This document shows, in pieces, positions 20,122 through 31,487 of a stretch of DNA of 64,000 nucleotides. Positions within the stretch are counted from its first letter, which is position 1; every line of letters begins with the position of its first letter. Location: the NCBI RefSeq assembly GCF_018873765.1, contig NC_057925.1:60090970-60154969 (forward strand), given 5' to 3'. This DNA is from Telopea speciosissima (lineage: Eukaryota > Streptophyta > Magnoliopsida > Proteales > Proteaceae). The notes under the pieces are model-generated. The model was given only the letters and a program-made list of their open reading frames with translations. It was not told the DNA's origin and searched no databases. A program made the translations under genes and the position numbers.

Positions 20122-22914
20122 TTTCTCTCTCACTCATCTTTATCCAGATGGGTTCTTCAAACTTGCTTAATTTAGATAGAGGTTAGAGGTTAGAGAGGGT
20201 GCATTAGACAATAACCAGAAATCCATGGATTAATAAATACTTAATTATCGTTTTTTTTGTGTGTCATGGAATTAATTAATTAATAAAGCTTATATTCATT
20301 TTCTTTTCATATGTGATTCTGCTTTCAAATTCATGTATATATCAAGTTATCAACCTTTATACTTTTTCTTATAGTCTTCTCATGAAGAAGATGAAAATAA
20401 TAATTCTCCAAATTAATGGTAATGGTGCACATTAGTCGACCCCATTAAGTTGGTGCACATTGTAGATAATAGACCTCGTTGTTGGGATATCCACGCATAA
20501 GACTGAAAAATAGTCCCACATCGAATATGAATGAGGATGAGACCCAAGTCCCTATCACTCGTTAGAATGTGTAGGGAAAGAGAGAAACGGGGAGAGGGAG
20601 CCGCAATTGTGAGTCACGTCCTCTTTTAAGGTGGAGCTTATGCTATAATAGGGGGGACCGAATGGGGATCCAACCCTAATGGGTGTGCCCCACACATTGC
20701 CCCTTGTGGACATAAACAAGAGTATGCGCAGAGAATATTCATGAACGATTCACAACCGCTCAAATGGAATCCTAATTTTCTAAGACACATAAAAGGTCAG
20801 GGAGGAAAGAAAGAAAAAAGAAACCGAGCCCAGAAAATCATGATCCAACTTTTGCATCCGACTTAGAAATTGTTTTTAAGATGTGGGAATTTCTAGATTC
20901 TGAGTAATTTTGTACTCAATGTAATAGAGAGGCTCTCCCAACTAGCCAAGAGTGTGGATGAATAAAGTGAGAGTACTTTTGAAAGATTTATTATCCAAAA
21001 GAAAAGAGGTATTTTCAATCTATTTATATTTTCAATATCAACATCCAAGAAAAAAACAGACGAAAATTTAATGTTCTATTAATCTATGTTTGGATTGTAT
21101 TTGATTAGGATATACTTAAGTATGGGAGGGGGGGTGAGTGTTCATGTACGTGAGCGTAAGTGAACAACTTACAATCGTTCAGATAGAATATTCTCACAGA
21201 ATAGATTCCATCTAAACAGTTGTGAGTTAACATTCCCTGCACTATTAAGAGCATGAGAGAGTCAAAGAAAAATTAACCATATGATGGAATGTGGCATCCT
21301 TTGAGGATGACGTACGATTGTATGATTGACTGAGAAGCCCCCATCACTTTTATTGTTTTGGGAAGACAGAGTATCAGAAAAATCTAAATTTTGATGGGGA
21401 AAGAGAACGCCACTCGGTCGTGCAGTGCACGTTACTCCGTCTTGACACAGGAGTGTACAAAATTACAACCTCACCCCATGGAACCCCGAAAATGATCAGG
21501 ATGTGGTGGTCATTTTGCGCGTCTCTGTACCATGATACAGAGGCGGCGTGTCTGGTGCAACCAGCTGCCGTTTTTCTCCCTTTTTGATATTACAAATTCT
21601 GATTTTTCTTAAACCTTTATAATATTCTTTTCAATTATTGTAAAATATATCCCATCAAATCAATGGGAGCTTATGTGTTACAACAAACATGGAAACACAA
21701 TTATGTAGAGATAAATGGAATTGAGCTCCATTTAGTTAAGAAATAAAAATAAAAGATGAAGAACAACGGAAACACCTCAGACCTCATAGGTTTTAGGACC
21801 CGGATCCTTTATAGCGCGTCAGCCCTTTCAGCATACATCCAACGTTTGGGAGCATTTAAGCACGCACTTGAGTTCCTCTAGTATTTGGATGTACGCTCAA
21901 GGGTCTAGCACGCTGGAGAGGATTTTTTTCTTAGGTGTTATCCATATCAATATGACTTTTAAACTAGGAAACAATCTTTCCACAAAAAGTGGGGGTAAGG
22001 CTGCATACATATGCCCCTTGGGTACGCCCTTTTTTTTAATATGGGTTTTAAATATAGGACCAAGTCTTTTTAAAGAAACAATGAAGGGGAATCTCCTGAC
22101 CGTGGTTTTCAGATAGATGGGAGAGGGTATCACATCATAGTTGGGGGGGGGATATGTTTGGCCATTAATAAAAAAAGATGTATTTTAGGACCTGAGGATG
22201 GTGGCTGAACCCTTCCACATGGAAAAGGAAAACTTTCTCCTCAAACATATATAGAGCTGTCAAATTAATCAAAATATCACATTACCACAATCAAACAACT
22301 GCTGTACTAAGTGGTTTTCTTTAAAGCTATGTTTGGAAGCTAAGAAAAGAAATATCATAATAAGACAAAAACTATTTACGATGATATAATGATTGATTTA
22401 TGTGTGTATCTTTCTCCTCAAATCTAAATTTTTTTTTTTTAAATTTTTTCTTTTCTTTTCTTGACATCCAAAAGAGCCTACAACTTGAGCAACTTAAGCA
22501 TTCTCATGTCTTCATATGCTCGAGGAGATAGAGATATAATCCTACATCAATTTATTCATATGCTTGAGGAGATATCAGTTTCTTCACTCCCCCAAACATT
22601 AAAGAGGATAACAAAGGGACCTGAATTCTTTACCTTAAGATAAGGTGAAAACAACTTTTCAAGAATATATAAGCAGCAAGGACCTTTATTTTTTGAAGAA
22701 ATCGATGTAAAACTACAACTTTATAAAACTTAATATCTCAACAGATTACGATTGAAATGAAATCAGAATCTTCTGCGAATCTCCACTTAATTACTTGGAA
22801 TTAATTTTCTGGTTTATGCCGCCCTTATTTTGGATGTATTGGGGATTACCAAAGTATTATTAATGTTTGACAGAAGTGGTGTTGAGATCTAAAATAGTGT
22901 GTTTGGGTTGCAAT
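20122..22914. other. intergenic between small genes 2 and 3, repeat-rich
   Basis: No gene was recognised. Around 20490-20560 is LTR-like sequence (gttgggatatcc, gtcccacatcg). A hairpin lies at about 21160-21235 (aacttacaatcgttcagatag paired with ctaaacagttgtgagtt). A Mutator-like MITE is at 21397-21580. The block at 21790-21920 starts ggacccggatcctttatagcg and ends near gcacgctggagaggat, another inverted-end repeat. The rest is AT-rich. Confidence 0.5.
21397..21580. mobile_element. Mutator-like MITE, about 184 bp
   Basis: The left end GGGAAAGAGAACGCC pairs with the right end read back as GGGAGAAAAACGGC. Flanks ATTTTGATG and TTTTTGATA agree at 7 of 9 places, a decayed 9-bp duplication. Inner words (ggtcgtgc, acacaggagtg, gaccgcgtgtctggtg-like) match the element at 32127-32277. 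Confidence 0.65.
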
Positions 22915-23550
22915 CAGACAAACCCTAAGAAGTAATTGACAAAGTCATGCATGTTAGTTTTGACATTTTCAAAATTACAAAACTCGATCTAATACAAATT
23001 TGTAACTTCTTTTATCTCATCATCATCGCTCCAATCAAAAACAGCCACTCGCCATAGTCGCAATTCAGAGACGAAACTCTCACGAAGCTGCAACGTTCAA
23101 TAAGAAGAGAGATTCTTAATGGCTAAGCAAGCAATCACCATTCTTCTGTATATATACATGCAGTACTAATCGATCAGAAAGGCTTCAATTCATTCCAAGG
23201 TGACTTTAATCAGTAATATTCAAGAAGTAAAGTTATCAGATCAAAAAATGGGTTTCTTATCGTTCGTTTCTTCTGTTTGGTGTGGTGGATCCTCTCGTGT
23301 TGCAGGAGACGACATGAAATGCCCCCCGACAAAGAAACCCAAAGCAGATCATAAAGCTCGAGCTCCAGTTCCAATTCCAGTTTCTTACTTTCCTCTCAAC
23401 TCATACGTTTCTCGCCTTTAAATAGTTTCACTCTCATTCCATCCATGTCGTTTATTTTTTTTGTAAATTCTTGGAATTAATAAAGCTTATATTCATTTTA
23501 TTTTCTTCTGTAATTCTGCTTACAAATTCATGTATATAAAGTCTTGTACA
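22915..23550 (+). repeat. segmental duplication, right copy (holds small gene 3)
   Basis: This is the counterpart of 19125-20340. It shares aaccctaagaa, ctccaatcaaaaacagccact, cagagacgaaact, gcaacgttcaa, taatggctaagcaagcaatc, the small gene, then aattaataaagcttatattc and aaattcatgtatata (AATAAA at 23479-23484). It is more compact than the left copy. Confidence 0.8.
23248..23421 (+). CDS. small protein, SYFPxNSxxSRL family, copy 3 (57 aa)
   Basis: This single-exon frame of 57 residues begins MGFLSFVSSVWCGGSSR and ends PVPIPVSYFPLNSYVSRL. It closely resembles copy 2 over its whole length and copy 1 in the C-terminal tail. A TA-rich stretch (tgtatatatacatg, about 23147-23160) could be the TATA box. 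The linker KCPPTKKPKADHKARA is basic. There is no clear signal peptide and no transmembrane helix. No function is recognised. A frame in the same phase starts at an ATG at 23200, but homology with copy 2 begins at 23248. Confidence 0.72.
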   Translation: MGFLSFVSSVWCGGSSRVAGDDMKCPPTKKPKADHKARAPVPIPVSYFPLNSYVSRL

Positions 23551-23586
23551 TGGTGAATAATTAGTGTGATTTTGTAAACTGAGTGA

Positions 23587-23751
23587 GGACAATTATCGTC
23601 TACGGTTCCCTAGTTCCTCTCACAAGAGGGGGGTGGGATCCACATGGGGCACCTGACCGAACAGTCTACCCAGGTGGGGTCCACCCTCCTCTTGTGAGAG
23701 GAACTAGGGAACCGCACCGGTCAGGGAATCGTACATGAAAAAAATTCGTCC
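23587..23751. mobile_element. fold-back MITE, about 165 bp
   Basis: The ends GGACAATTATCG and, read back, GGACGAATTTTTTTC enclose a long hairpin: ggttccctagttcctctcacaag pairs with cttgtgagaggaactagggaacc. The inner arms are the same family as 3050-3226. No matching target duplication was found, perhaps because another hairpin lies directly beside it. Confidence 0.65.
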
Positions 23752-23756
23752 TTATT

Positions 23757-23940
23757 TCGCCTTGTCTAGTTCCCTGCCCGGCTTAGTTCCCCAATGCCTC
23801 TAATAAAGGTGTGTGGGGGGGGGGGGGAGGAATTGGACCCCACCCAGATAGAGTGTTTGGACAAGAGTAGGATGATCATTGTGGCCCCTTGTTAGAGGCA
23901 TTGGGGAATTGCACAGGACAGGGCATTTGAGGGCATTGAA
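23757..23940. mobile_element. second fold-back element adjoining the first
   Basis: ctagttccctgcccggc and agttccccaatgcctctaa pair with ttagaggcattggggaatt and ggacagggca. The middle matches the element at 7818-7993 (agatagagtgtttggacaagagtaggatgatcatt against ggtagagtgtttgggcatgggtaggatggtcatt, compared in parts). It contains a run of about 15 G. Its borders are uncertain. Confidence 0.55.
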
Positions 23941-24411
23941 ATGAACGATAGGAGCTTGCAAGTCATGATATTGTTGTTACCAATGGAATAACTCAGGGTC
24001 AATCAAGGCCAACCCGGCCCTGAATCTTGGCAGGGCTGGGCCTAGGTCGAGGATTTGGGTAGGGCCGGGCTGGGCTTGGGTCTATTTAAGACTCCCAAGT
24101 TTGGGCTGGGGTTTTAACATGCCCGGCACGTTGATATCGATTACGGCCGATTCTGATTGGAATCGACTACAGATTCGATTCAAACTTAGCGATGTGACCT
24201 TTCGCAAGTCGAAAAGACGAAAGTGGAAAGCACAGTAGCACAAGGGTCCAAATGAATCTGACCCTATTAACGTCAAAATTCAGAAAGTGTTCTTAATCTT
24301 CGCTTTCGTTTTTCCCGTCTCTGCATAGGTATTAATATGTTCTTTCTTACTCTTTTATGATTCTTTGTCTGTTAATTCTCTTCTTAATTTCTCTGTCTTT
24401 GATTTTCTAGT
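23941..24411. other. upstream region of UPM1
   Basis: About 24000-24110 is a GC-rich stretch with gggctggg words, and 24120-24190 has ttgatatcgattacgg and gattctgattgg words, both repeat-like. The last 100 bp before the ATG are T- and C-rich and end in tttgattttctag, which could be a leader intron acceptor. No clear TATA box was chosen. Confidence 0.4.
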
Positions 24412-26104
24412 ATGGTTCTCGTCAATCGACTCCCATCTCTCTCCGCTTCTCATTTCCATTCTTCACTCCTCTCTAGAAAACCCCATTCCATTAATCTTCA
24501 GAACCTCTCTTGCTCTTTGTCCAACAAACCTCACTCCTCGTCATCATCTTCTCCCTTCACAGAAAAACACTCCCTCGAGAGATACCAAAGAGATAGCTGG
24601 TTATACAAAGACCCATCTCTCAATTTCTCTTGTTCTCTCCCAATCGATTCCAATTCCACTCGAGAGATCGACATAGCCCTGCAACTTCCCGAGCTGAAGA
24701 AGCTACTTCAAGTTTTGAAAGAGAAACGAGAGATTGAAGGGTCGAATGAGAGAAATAGAGGGCCTGGAAATGTGTTCTTGGTCGGGACTGGGCCCGGAGA
24801 TCCGGAGCTATTGACGCTGAAGGCGTTGAGAGTGATTGAAAGTGCTGATCTTTTGTTGTACGATCGGTTAGTGTCCAATGATGTTTTGAACTTGGTCAGA
24901 CCAGATGCAAGGCTACTTTATGTTGGCAAGACTGCTGGTTACCATAGCCGAACTCAGGTCCTTTTCTCTTCCTGAACTTCCTCACTTAATTTGGATCATT
25001 GGCTATTTCCTTGCTGAGAATCAAATTCGTTCACCGATTTCCTGTGTTGCTATGGAATTTGGTTGGAGGTATACTTATTAGAATCTGGGGTTTGACCTTG
25101 CAACTGGGTTTCATAGATTTTTTCTTCTGAAAAGATAAATTGGTTTCGCAGGAAGAGATCCATGAGTTGCTTCTGAGTTTTGCAGAAGCCGGTGCTACTG
25201 TTGTTCGGCTAAAAGGAGGGGATCCATTGGTAAGTTTTTACTCTGACAGAAGCAGCTCAAAGAAATTAACTTGCTGATGTTATTGATTCCACTAAGCGGG
25301 TATTGTTTGAAATTGTTGCTTGGGTTACTAGGTATTTGGGAGGGGTGGAGAGGAGATGGATTTCTTGCAACAACAAGGGATTCAAGTCAAGGTTATTCCA
25401 GGTACAACAGAATAACAGAATAGTTTCCCATCATTTAACTGTAACTGAAGCAGAAACTACTTAAGTGGAATACTAGTTTCATCACTGAAGTTATTATCAC
25501 GCAGGCATTACAGCTGCTTCAGGAATAGCAGCAGAATTGGGAATTCCATTGACCCATCGGGGTGTTGCAAATAGTGTTAGATTTCTCACAGGGCACTCAA
25601 GGAAAGGAGGTACTGATCCTCTGTATGTGGCAGAGAATGCAGCAGATCCTGATTCAACCTTGGTTATATACATGGGCTTGTCCACTCTCCCATCTCTTGC
25701 TCAGAAGTTGATGCATCATGGTCTACCATCTGATACACCTGCTGCTGCAATAGAACGAGGGACTACCCCTCAACAACATGTGGTGAGTGAACAAGGTTGA
25801 TAGTTTTTCTTTAGTTTCAACTGTGTGTGTATTGAACTCCATGGATTCTCCCTGTGGATTATTTAATATGTGCTTGTTAGGTATCTTTTACTAAGAACTA
25901 CTCTATGAGACCTGGGCAACCATTAATTTCACATCTATTTGAACCTTGATGTAGGTATTTGCAGAACTTAAGGATCTCATCGATGAAGTTACATCAGCAA
26001 ACTTGGTTTCTCCAACCCTAATCATCATTGGGAAGGTTGTCGCACTCTCGCCGTTCTGGCCCCACTATTCAAAAGAAGCAGCTATTTTGGTGGAGACTCA
26101 GTAG
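24412..26104 (+). CDS. UPM1: uroporphyrinogen III C-methyltransferase, chloroplast (siroheme synthesis)
   Basis: Five exons: 24412-24957, 25152-25229, 25332-25401, 25505-25782 and 25955-26104, making 373 residues, close to Arabidopsis UPM1. The enzyme methylates uroporphyrinogen III twice with S-adenosylmethionine to give precorrin-2, the first committed step to siroheme, the cofactor of nitrite and sulfite reductases. The first 90 or so residues are Ser-rich and lack acidic residues, as in a plastid transit peptide. The tetrapyrrole methylase domain follows with [19 protein letters not shown], then [19 protein letters not shown] and [19 protein letters not shown], the three diagnostic SUMT motifs. 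It ends ILVETQ. There is no fused CysG oxidase/chelatase part, as expected in plants. Confidence 0.95.
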
Positions 26105-28217
26105 TCAAGTTCAGGATATCCAAGAAAAGGAACAGTGGTATTTATGTTTGAAACACGGTTTTAACTGAGGCCTTCCAACTGCGGCGCTGTAATCGGTGTC
26201 GTTACTTGCACATCGTGGAGGCACATTTGTCTGGGTTGTCTTCTACCTGGTTGAATTGGAGCTAAGTGGAGCTGCTGTTGCAGCTGGAACTGGACATGGT
26301 CTGGGATTTTTGTTATGGTGCCAATGAGTGTGTTATTGTCCACATTGCATCCAATAAATGGAAGGAAGAATCCCATGAACTCCATTGATATGTGGAAATT
26401 CCCTCCAGGTCTGCAACCAGGGGGCGAAGAAAAGCTTTATCATGCTCTGTGTTCTTGCTTGCAAGTATCTCTAGAAGATAAGTGTGTTTAAGTTTTAAGG
26501 ATGGATGTCTTTATGACAACCATTGGTTCCTTCTCGTTGTGTTTGAGGTTTCCTCTGTCAGTTTCATTAGGTTAGGTGATGTTATAGAGTATGATCGCTG
26601 TATCAAATATTGTGAGAGTTGAATTACTTATTCTCATTCTGTTTTAGCAGAAGTACTGTTCTACTGCTGTTACCATCTATCACCAAATAAATTAAAATGC
26701 TTTGCTATTCACTTCATTCATCCCACTGTATTTAGAATACATCCTCTGTTACATAAATGAAACACTACCTGTTTATTCAAAACTGCAAAAACATGATACG
26801 CACGTATGCTGCTCGAAAATGTGGTTGTAAAATCTAGAGATAATCCTCTAAGTATACAATGTCCAATCTCATGCATCCACTGTTGGCACAATGAACAGGA
26901 GATTCTACCGACTTTACCCTCTCCAATATTCGATTATAGCTGCCAAAAGGTTTGATGACTTGCTTTCTCCTTTTCTTTCTAAGGAGGATGCTCTCATCCA
27001 TTCCCATTCTAGGAATTTAAGAAATAAATATGTCCATCACACACGCACACACACTTATGTGAAACTGAAAGGAGCTGGAAGGTAGAAAGGTAAGATACGT
27101 GAAAGGCCGGACAGCTTGTATTGTGGTGGATTAACTTCCGGAGAAAAAGCAAGGAGCTTACTTACCTAGGAGATAAAAGGGGGAAGGAGGAAGATAGTGG
27201 GTGTGATATAGAGAACTTCATCTGCATCCCAAGCCACTGTAAGGTGAACATTTAGTAGATCGTGGACAGGATTGTCATTGGAATGGAAAAAATTGAATGC
27301 ACTAGCTTGTGTTGATCCAAAATAAGCATTCACAGTCAAATACATTCCAATCCATAAGCAATCAACTTAGCAAATTTAGTAACCTTCAGAAAATGGATAA
27401 ACTCCCCCTAATTTGAGTGAAAAAACATCACTGAGGTTTCTAGTTAAGGTGTTCTTAAATAACCTAAGTGTCTTTTTCGTATTGCAGATGGAGATAAGAC
27501 TGAAACACTCTACTGCAAGAGGGAAACCTTTCATCCATGACTTAAGTTGTTTGTAAAATAGAGCTTACCTTTGTAATACTACCATGTCGACTATCCATGA
27601 GTTCTCTTAGCCGATGCAGTGAAACAAAAGTATCATCACAGACTTCCTATCCGCATTTGCATTTGCATTCCTAGTCTATGGACGATTGAGAAGAACATCT
27701 TTCTCTGTTTCCCATAGCAACGCCCTCACGACTAAAACATTGAAAAATGAAAGTATGACACATAAAAGGAAAGAATAGACTCGAAAGCTAAGAGCTAGAC
27801 ACATGATCAAAGAAACCATGGAATGGAAAGTATGGGTTACAGCTTACAGCATGAACTATTTCGTTTTTGGGCAACCAGGAAAATAAAAATAAGGCATCAC
27901 CAAAAAATCCAAATAGATACTTAAGTATTAATTCACAATCCGACAGGTCTGGATCAATCATCTTCCTTTTGATAGTCAAAGCAGGTAATGTCTTCTTTAG
28001 TGCATGCAGATTGTAGATTCAATATTCTCAATGGTAAATCATTAAGAAAGGAAGAAAGCCAAACAAAAGATAGAACAAAAAAGACCAACTTAATTGGAAA
28101 AGATATGGGGAGGAAGAAGCCAGAAGAATAGGAGAAACGGAGAAGTACCAAAATAAGAAGATGCATAAATCGCTGCAACTTGGCCATTCTTTAACTCCTC
28201 TTCTGACACTGAACTGG
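26105..28217. other. 3' flank of UPM1 and intergenic sequence
   Basis: The first 400 bp are probably UPM1 3' untranslated sequence (AATAAA at 26353-26358). Beyond that no gene was recognised. On the minus strand at 28195-28140 a short open stretch reads SVSEEELKNGQVAAIYASSY before a possible donor, which looks exon-like but could not be extended. Confidence 0.4.
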
Positions 28218-29386
28218 CACTACAACAAAATGAAGGATTAGGGGCTTTTTCTTAAGCAGTGGTTGACATAAACACTACCTTTAGTGGCTTTTTCACTAAA
28301 AGTCCCTGTTTAGGGGTGGTGTCCTGTTTTTAGGGTGTTTTCGTTCGTACCCCCTACAATTGATTTCCAAGGGCATTTATTCTTTAAATTTTCATGGAAT
28401 TTGTTTAACTTAAAACCATGCTTTGGGGGATATATTCTCTCCAAATACTTTTGCCTCTATGTTATCTCCGATCCAAAGCTTCATTGTTCTGAGTAGGAAC
28501 AAATTTGTCACCAAGGTCTTTGAAATTCTCAAGCTTAAGTTCAGCTAAAACCTAACAAGGCTCAATTTCCCAAACCTTACTATTCTCTTCAAACATTTCC
28601 CTAATTCACTGGACAGAAACTACAGGTCTGAGTTCTCAATATGCACCCTGCTTGAGACCTCCTTTTCTAGTTATGTTTCATCTCTCTAAGGAATTCATAC
28701 ATGAAATAATGACACACAATTTTCCAGAAAACTGGATTTTACTATATCTAATTCTATCACTGAGGCCTGCAGCAACTTAACCCTAATTCTTGATCCCTGT
28801 GATTCAGGAGAAAACACTTATGCATATATATTTCGCAAAGTCTGCCTAGTGTTATAGCAGAACTTATTTCTTTCTACTTTATCTCCTGTTTTTAGGTGCA
28901 GGACCTTGTTCTCAGCAATTTACAAGTAGAACATTAGAACATTCCAGTATGATACAGTGGTTCGGTTTTATTAACGTTCTTTTATTAAAATCCCAATATT
29001 TATACTGAAATCCTGACAGATGTTCCTGACTTCAACTTTGAATCATTGAGTTTGTAGATATTACTTTTTATGTTACTGTTTTTGAAATTCTGTTGATCCA
29101 TATATCTCATGGCTATACTGCTATATGGATGGTGTGTGATCTGAAATTGCAGTTGGCTTCACATTTTACAAAGTGCATCCTAATGAAATATTTTAAATTT
29201 AATCAGGCTTTTAATTATTGGGCAAACTTAGAATTCTAGCTTCTAGATGAAGCTATATTAATCCTATTCTGCAGTATAATTTATCATTTGAGAAGTACCA
29301 AGTTGAATTATTTTTCTACTTCATAATCAAACTCACCTAAAAGATAACGGTGTTTGATCATGCCTGGAGCTTACTTCGTTGTAGTG
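28218..29386. mobile_element. non-autonomous CACTA-type (En/Spm) transposon, 1169 bp
   Basis: It begins CACTACAACAAAATGAAG, and its right end read back is CACTACAACGAAGTAAGC. TGG lies just outside both ends (28215-28217 and 29387-29389). A CACTA terminus with a 3-bp target duplication is diagnostic of the CACTA superfamily. The inside is AT-rich with no transposase seen, so it depends on an autonomous relative. It ends 89 bp before the PPR stop codon, that is, in or next to the PPR 3' flank. Confidence 0.78.
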
Positions 29387-29475
29387 TGGCGCCTGGAGGC
29401 CCCATACAGAGAGACCGTGTGGAACAAAACATCTCTTTGCAGTACCTAATTTTCCGTCATCATTGATCTTCATGA

Positions 29476-31487
29476 CTACCAATAATCTTTACAAGAACAA
29501 AGTCCACCTCTGAAATGGTGAAACCTAATCCTGTCCCTGACAATAATTTCCCGATCATAAACCTTAGAAATGTACTTAGTGGCCTCATGGCAATCCCCAC
29601 AAACTCTTAAATTCTTTACTATACGTATTGTGGTTCCAGGTTCTGTGTTGATCAATCCAAACGCAATTGCTAACTTCTCACTGTGCCTTGATAGAGCAGT
29701 CTCTTTGTCTTCCTCATCATCAATATCGAGCAATACTTCTCTTATTTCTGGCACATATCCAGCAATCTTCAACTTTGTAGTCATCTCATCCAAGAATGAA
29801 TAGATCTGCTTCGTTTGGGGGTGAGACCTATCCCCCACAAGGAACTGATGGAACAACCCATTCAATTCAATCGAGCTGCAACCAGGGGTCTTCTTCGTGC
29901 CACCAATTTCAATTTTCTCCCTCACAAGCTTTGCTTCATTCCATCTCCCAGATGTAGAATACATGTTAGCGAGAAGAACATGACAACCCATGTGGTTAGG
30001 ATCTAGTTCTCTAATGATCTTCCCAATCCTATCTCCCATTTCTGTATTTCCATGAACTCGACAGGCTCCGAGTAGTGCTCCCCATGTGATAGTATCTGGA
30101 GCCATTGGCATTGTTAATATGAAGTCCTCTGCCTCCTTAAGGAGCCCAGCACGGCCCAGAAGATCCACCATGCACCCATAATGTTCTATTTCTGGCTCAA
30201 CCCCATAAGAACTTTCCATCGATTTGAAATACCGTTTTCCCTCCTCTACCAATCTTCCATGGCTGCAAGCATGTAACAAGGCAATAAATGAGACCTTGTT
30301 AGGAGCTACACTTGTCATCTTCATCTGTTCAAATACGTTGATCGCTTCCTCAGACCGGCCATGAATTGCAAACCCAGAAATCATGGCATTCCATGGCCAA
30401 ACTGTTTGCTTTGGACAAGCTTCATTGTAGAAAACCTTGGATGCAAACTCTATCTCTCCGCATTTTGCGTACATGTCAATGAGGCTAGCAAGCATCTGCT
30501 CATTCATCTTGATCCCAACTTTGTCAATGTATGCATGGATCCACCTTCCCTGGTCCAGTGCAACCAAGTTAGCACAAGCTGCAAGAGCACTAGCAAGAGT
30601 AAACTCATTGGGGGATGGTCCTGTCTGCAGCATCTTGCAAAAGAGCTCCATAGCCTCCATGAAACAGCCCACCTAAAGACAACTAGAGAAGTTTTCAAAG
30701 AGTTCATGTCATCAATAAAGAGCCATCAAAGCAACTGACCTGATAGAGAATGAAGTTTCAGTTGAAACTAGATCAATGCCACCACAATTACCTGTACGTA
30801 ACCAGAAAGCACCGTGCTCCAAGAGACAACATCTCTTTGAGGCATTACATCGAACAACTCCATAGCACGATCCATGTTGACGGATATCACATACCCATCG
30901 ATCATCAAATTCCAAGAATACAGGTCCCGATTGACACTCCAATCAAAAACCTTCCTCGCGTCATCTATTGAACCACATTTTGCATACATCTGGATCAAAG
31001 CATTAGTAACAAAAACATTACTCTCGAGCCCAAGTTTGATTGCGTGAACTCGAGTTTGTTCACCTGCAGTAACTCCTAATCCATTAGAACAAGACTTGAG
31101 AGCAAAAACAAAGGTGTACTCATTGGGAAGAAGGCCAGAATCTCGGAGCAACGATCGGAACAATAAGAGAGAATCACAAGAATAATGGGGTGTGGAGGCA
31201 TGAGCTTTGATCATGGTGTTATATATAAAGAGGTCCCGTGAAGGAATTTGATCGAATACCAAATGGGCATAGGTAAGGGAAGCTTTGCTTGAGAGTGCTA
31301 GGATTTTCACAAGTCTACTTGCAGGTATAGGGTGAAGGACAAGACCAGTGGTGATCAATTGGGCATGGGTTTGCTTGATTTGGTTCATGGACTTACAAGA
31401 ATCCACCAGACTCAGCAGCTGGAGACTCGAATTTGACGGTCTTCTGGGTTTTGTAGCTGTTATTAAGGTTGAACAATAATGTTTCAT
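29476..31487 (-). CDS. pentatricopeptide repeat protein, PLS class with DYW domain
   Basis: Two exons, 31487-30792 and 30672-29476, joined in phase 0, give 630 residues. Repeats are clear throughout, for example FVTNALIQMYAKCGSIDDAR, DLYSWNLMIDGYVISVNMDR, DVVSWSTVLSGYVQ and WNAMISGFAIHGRSEEAINV. After the E/E+ region comes the DYW cytidine-deaminase-like domain with HSEKLAIAFGLI and LRVCGDCHEATKYISK (HxE and CxxC zinc ligands), ending CSCKDYW. Such proteins act in mitochondria or chloroplasts as C-to-U RNA editing factors; the target cannot be read from this sequence. The start MKHYCSTLITATKPRRPSNS looks like a mitochondrial presequence. The 119-bp intron is unusual, as most PLS-class genes lack introns. 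Confidence 0.93.

Larger units (their letters stand above)
19125..20340 (+). repeat. segmental duplication, left copy (holds small gene 2)
   Basis: Words shared in order with 22915-23550 include ctccaatcagaatcagccact (near 19280), cggagacgaaact, gcaacgttca, taatggctaagcaagcaatc (near 19810), caagaagtaaag, the whole small gene, and in the 3' flank taataaagcttatattcatt and aattcatgtatata. Homology thus covers promoter, gene and polyadenylation signal (AATAAA at 20282-20287). This copy has about 450 bp extra between gcaacgttca and taatggctaagc. Confidence 0.8.

Noticed and set aside
28218-29386. Coding content of the CACTA element
   Set aside because: No transposase motif or long frame was seen on either strand.
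29570-30971. Several plus-strand frames over the PPR gene
   Set aside because: They are shadows of the minus-strand PPR coding sequence.
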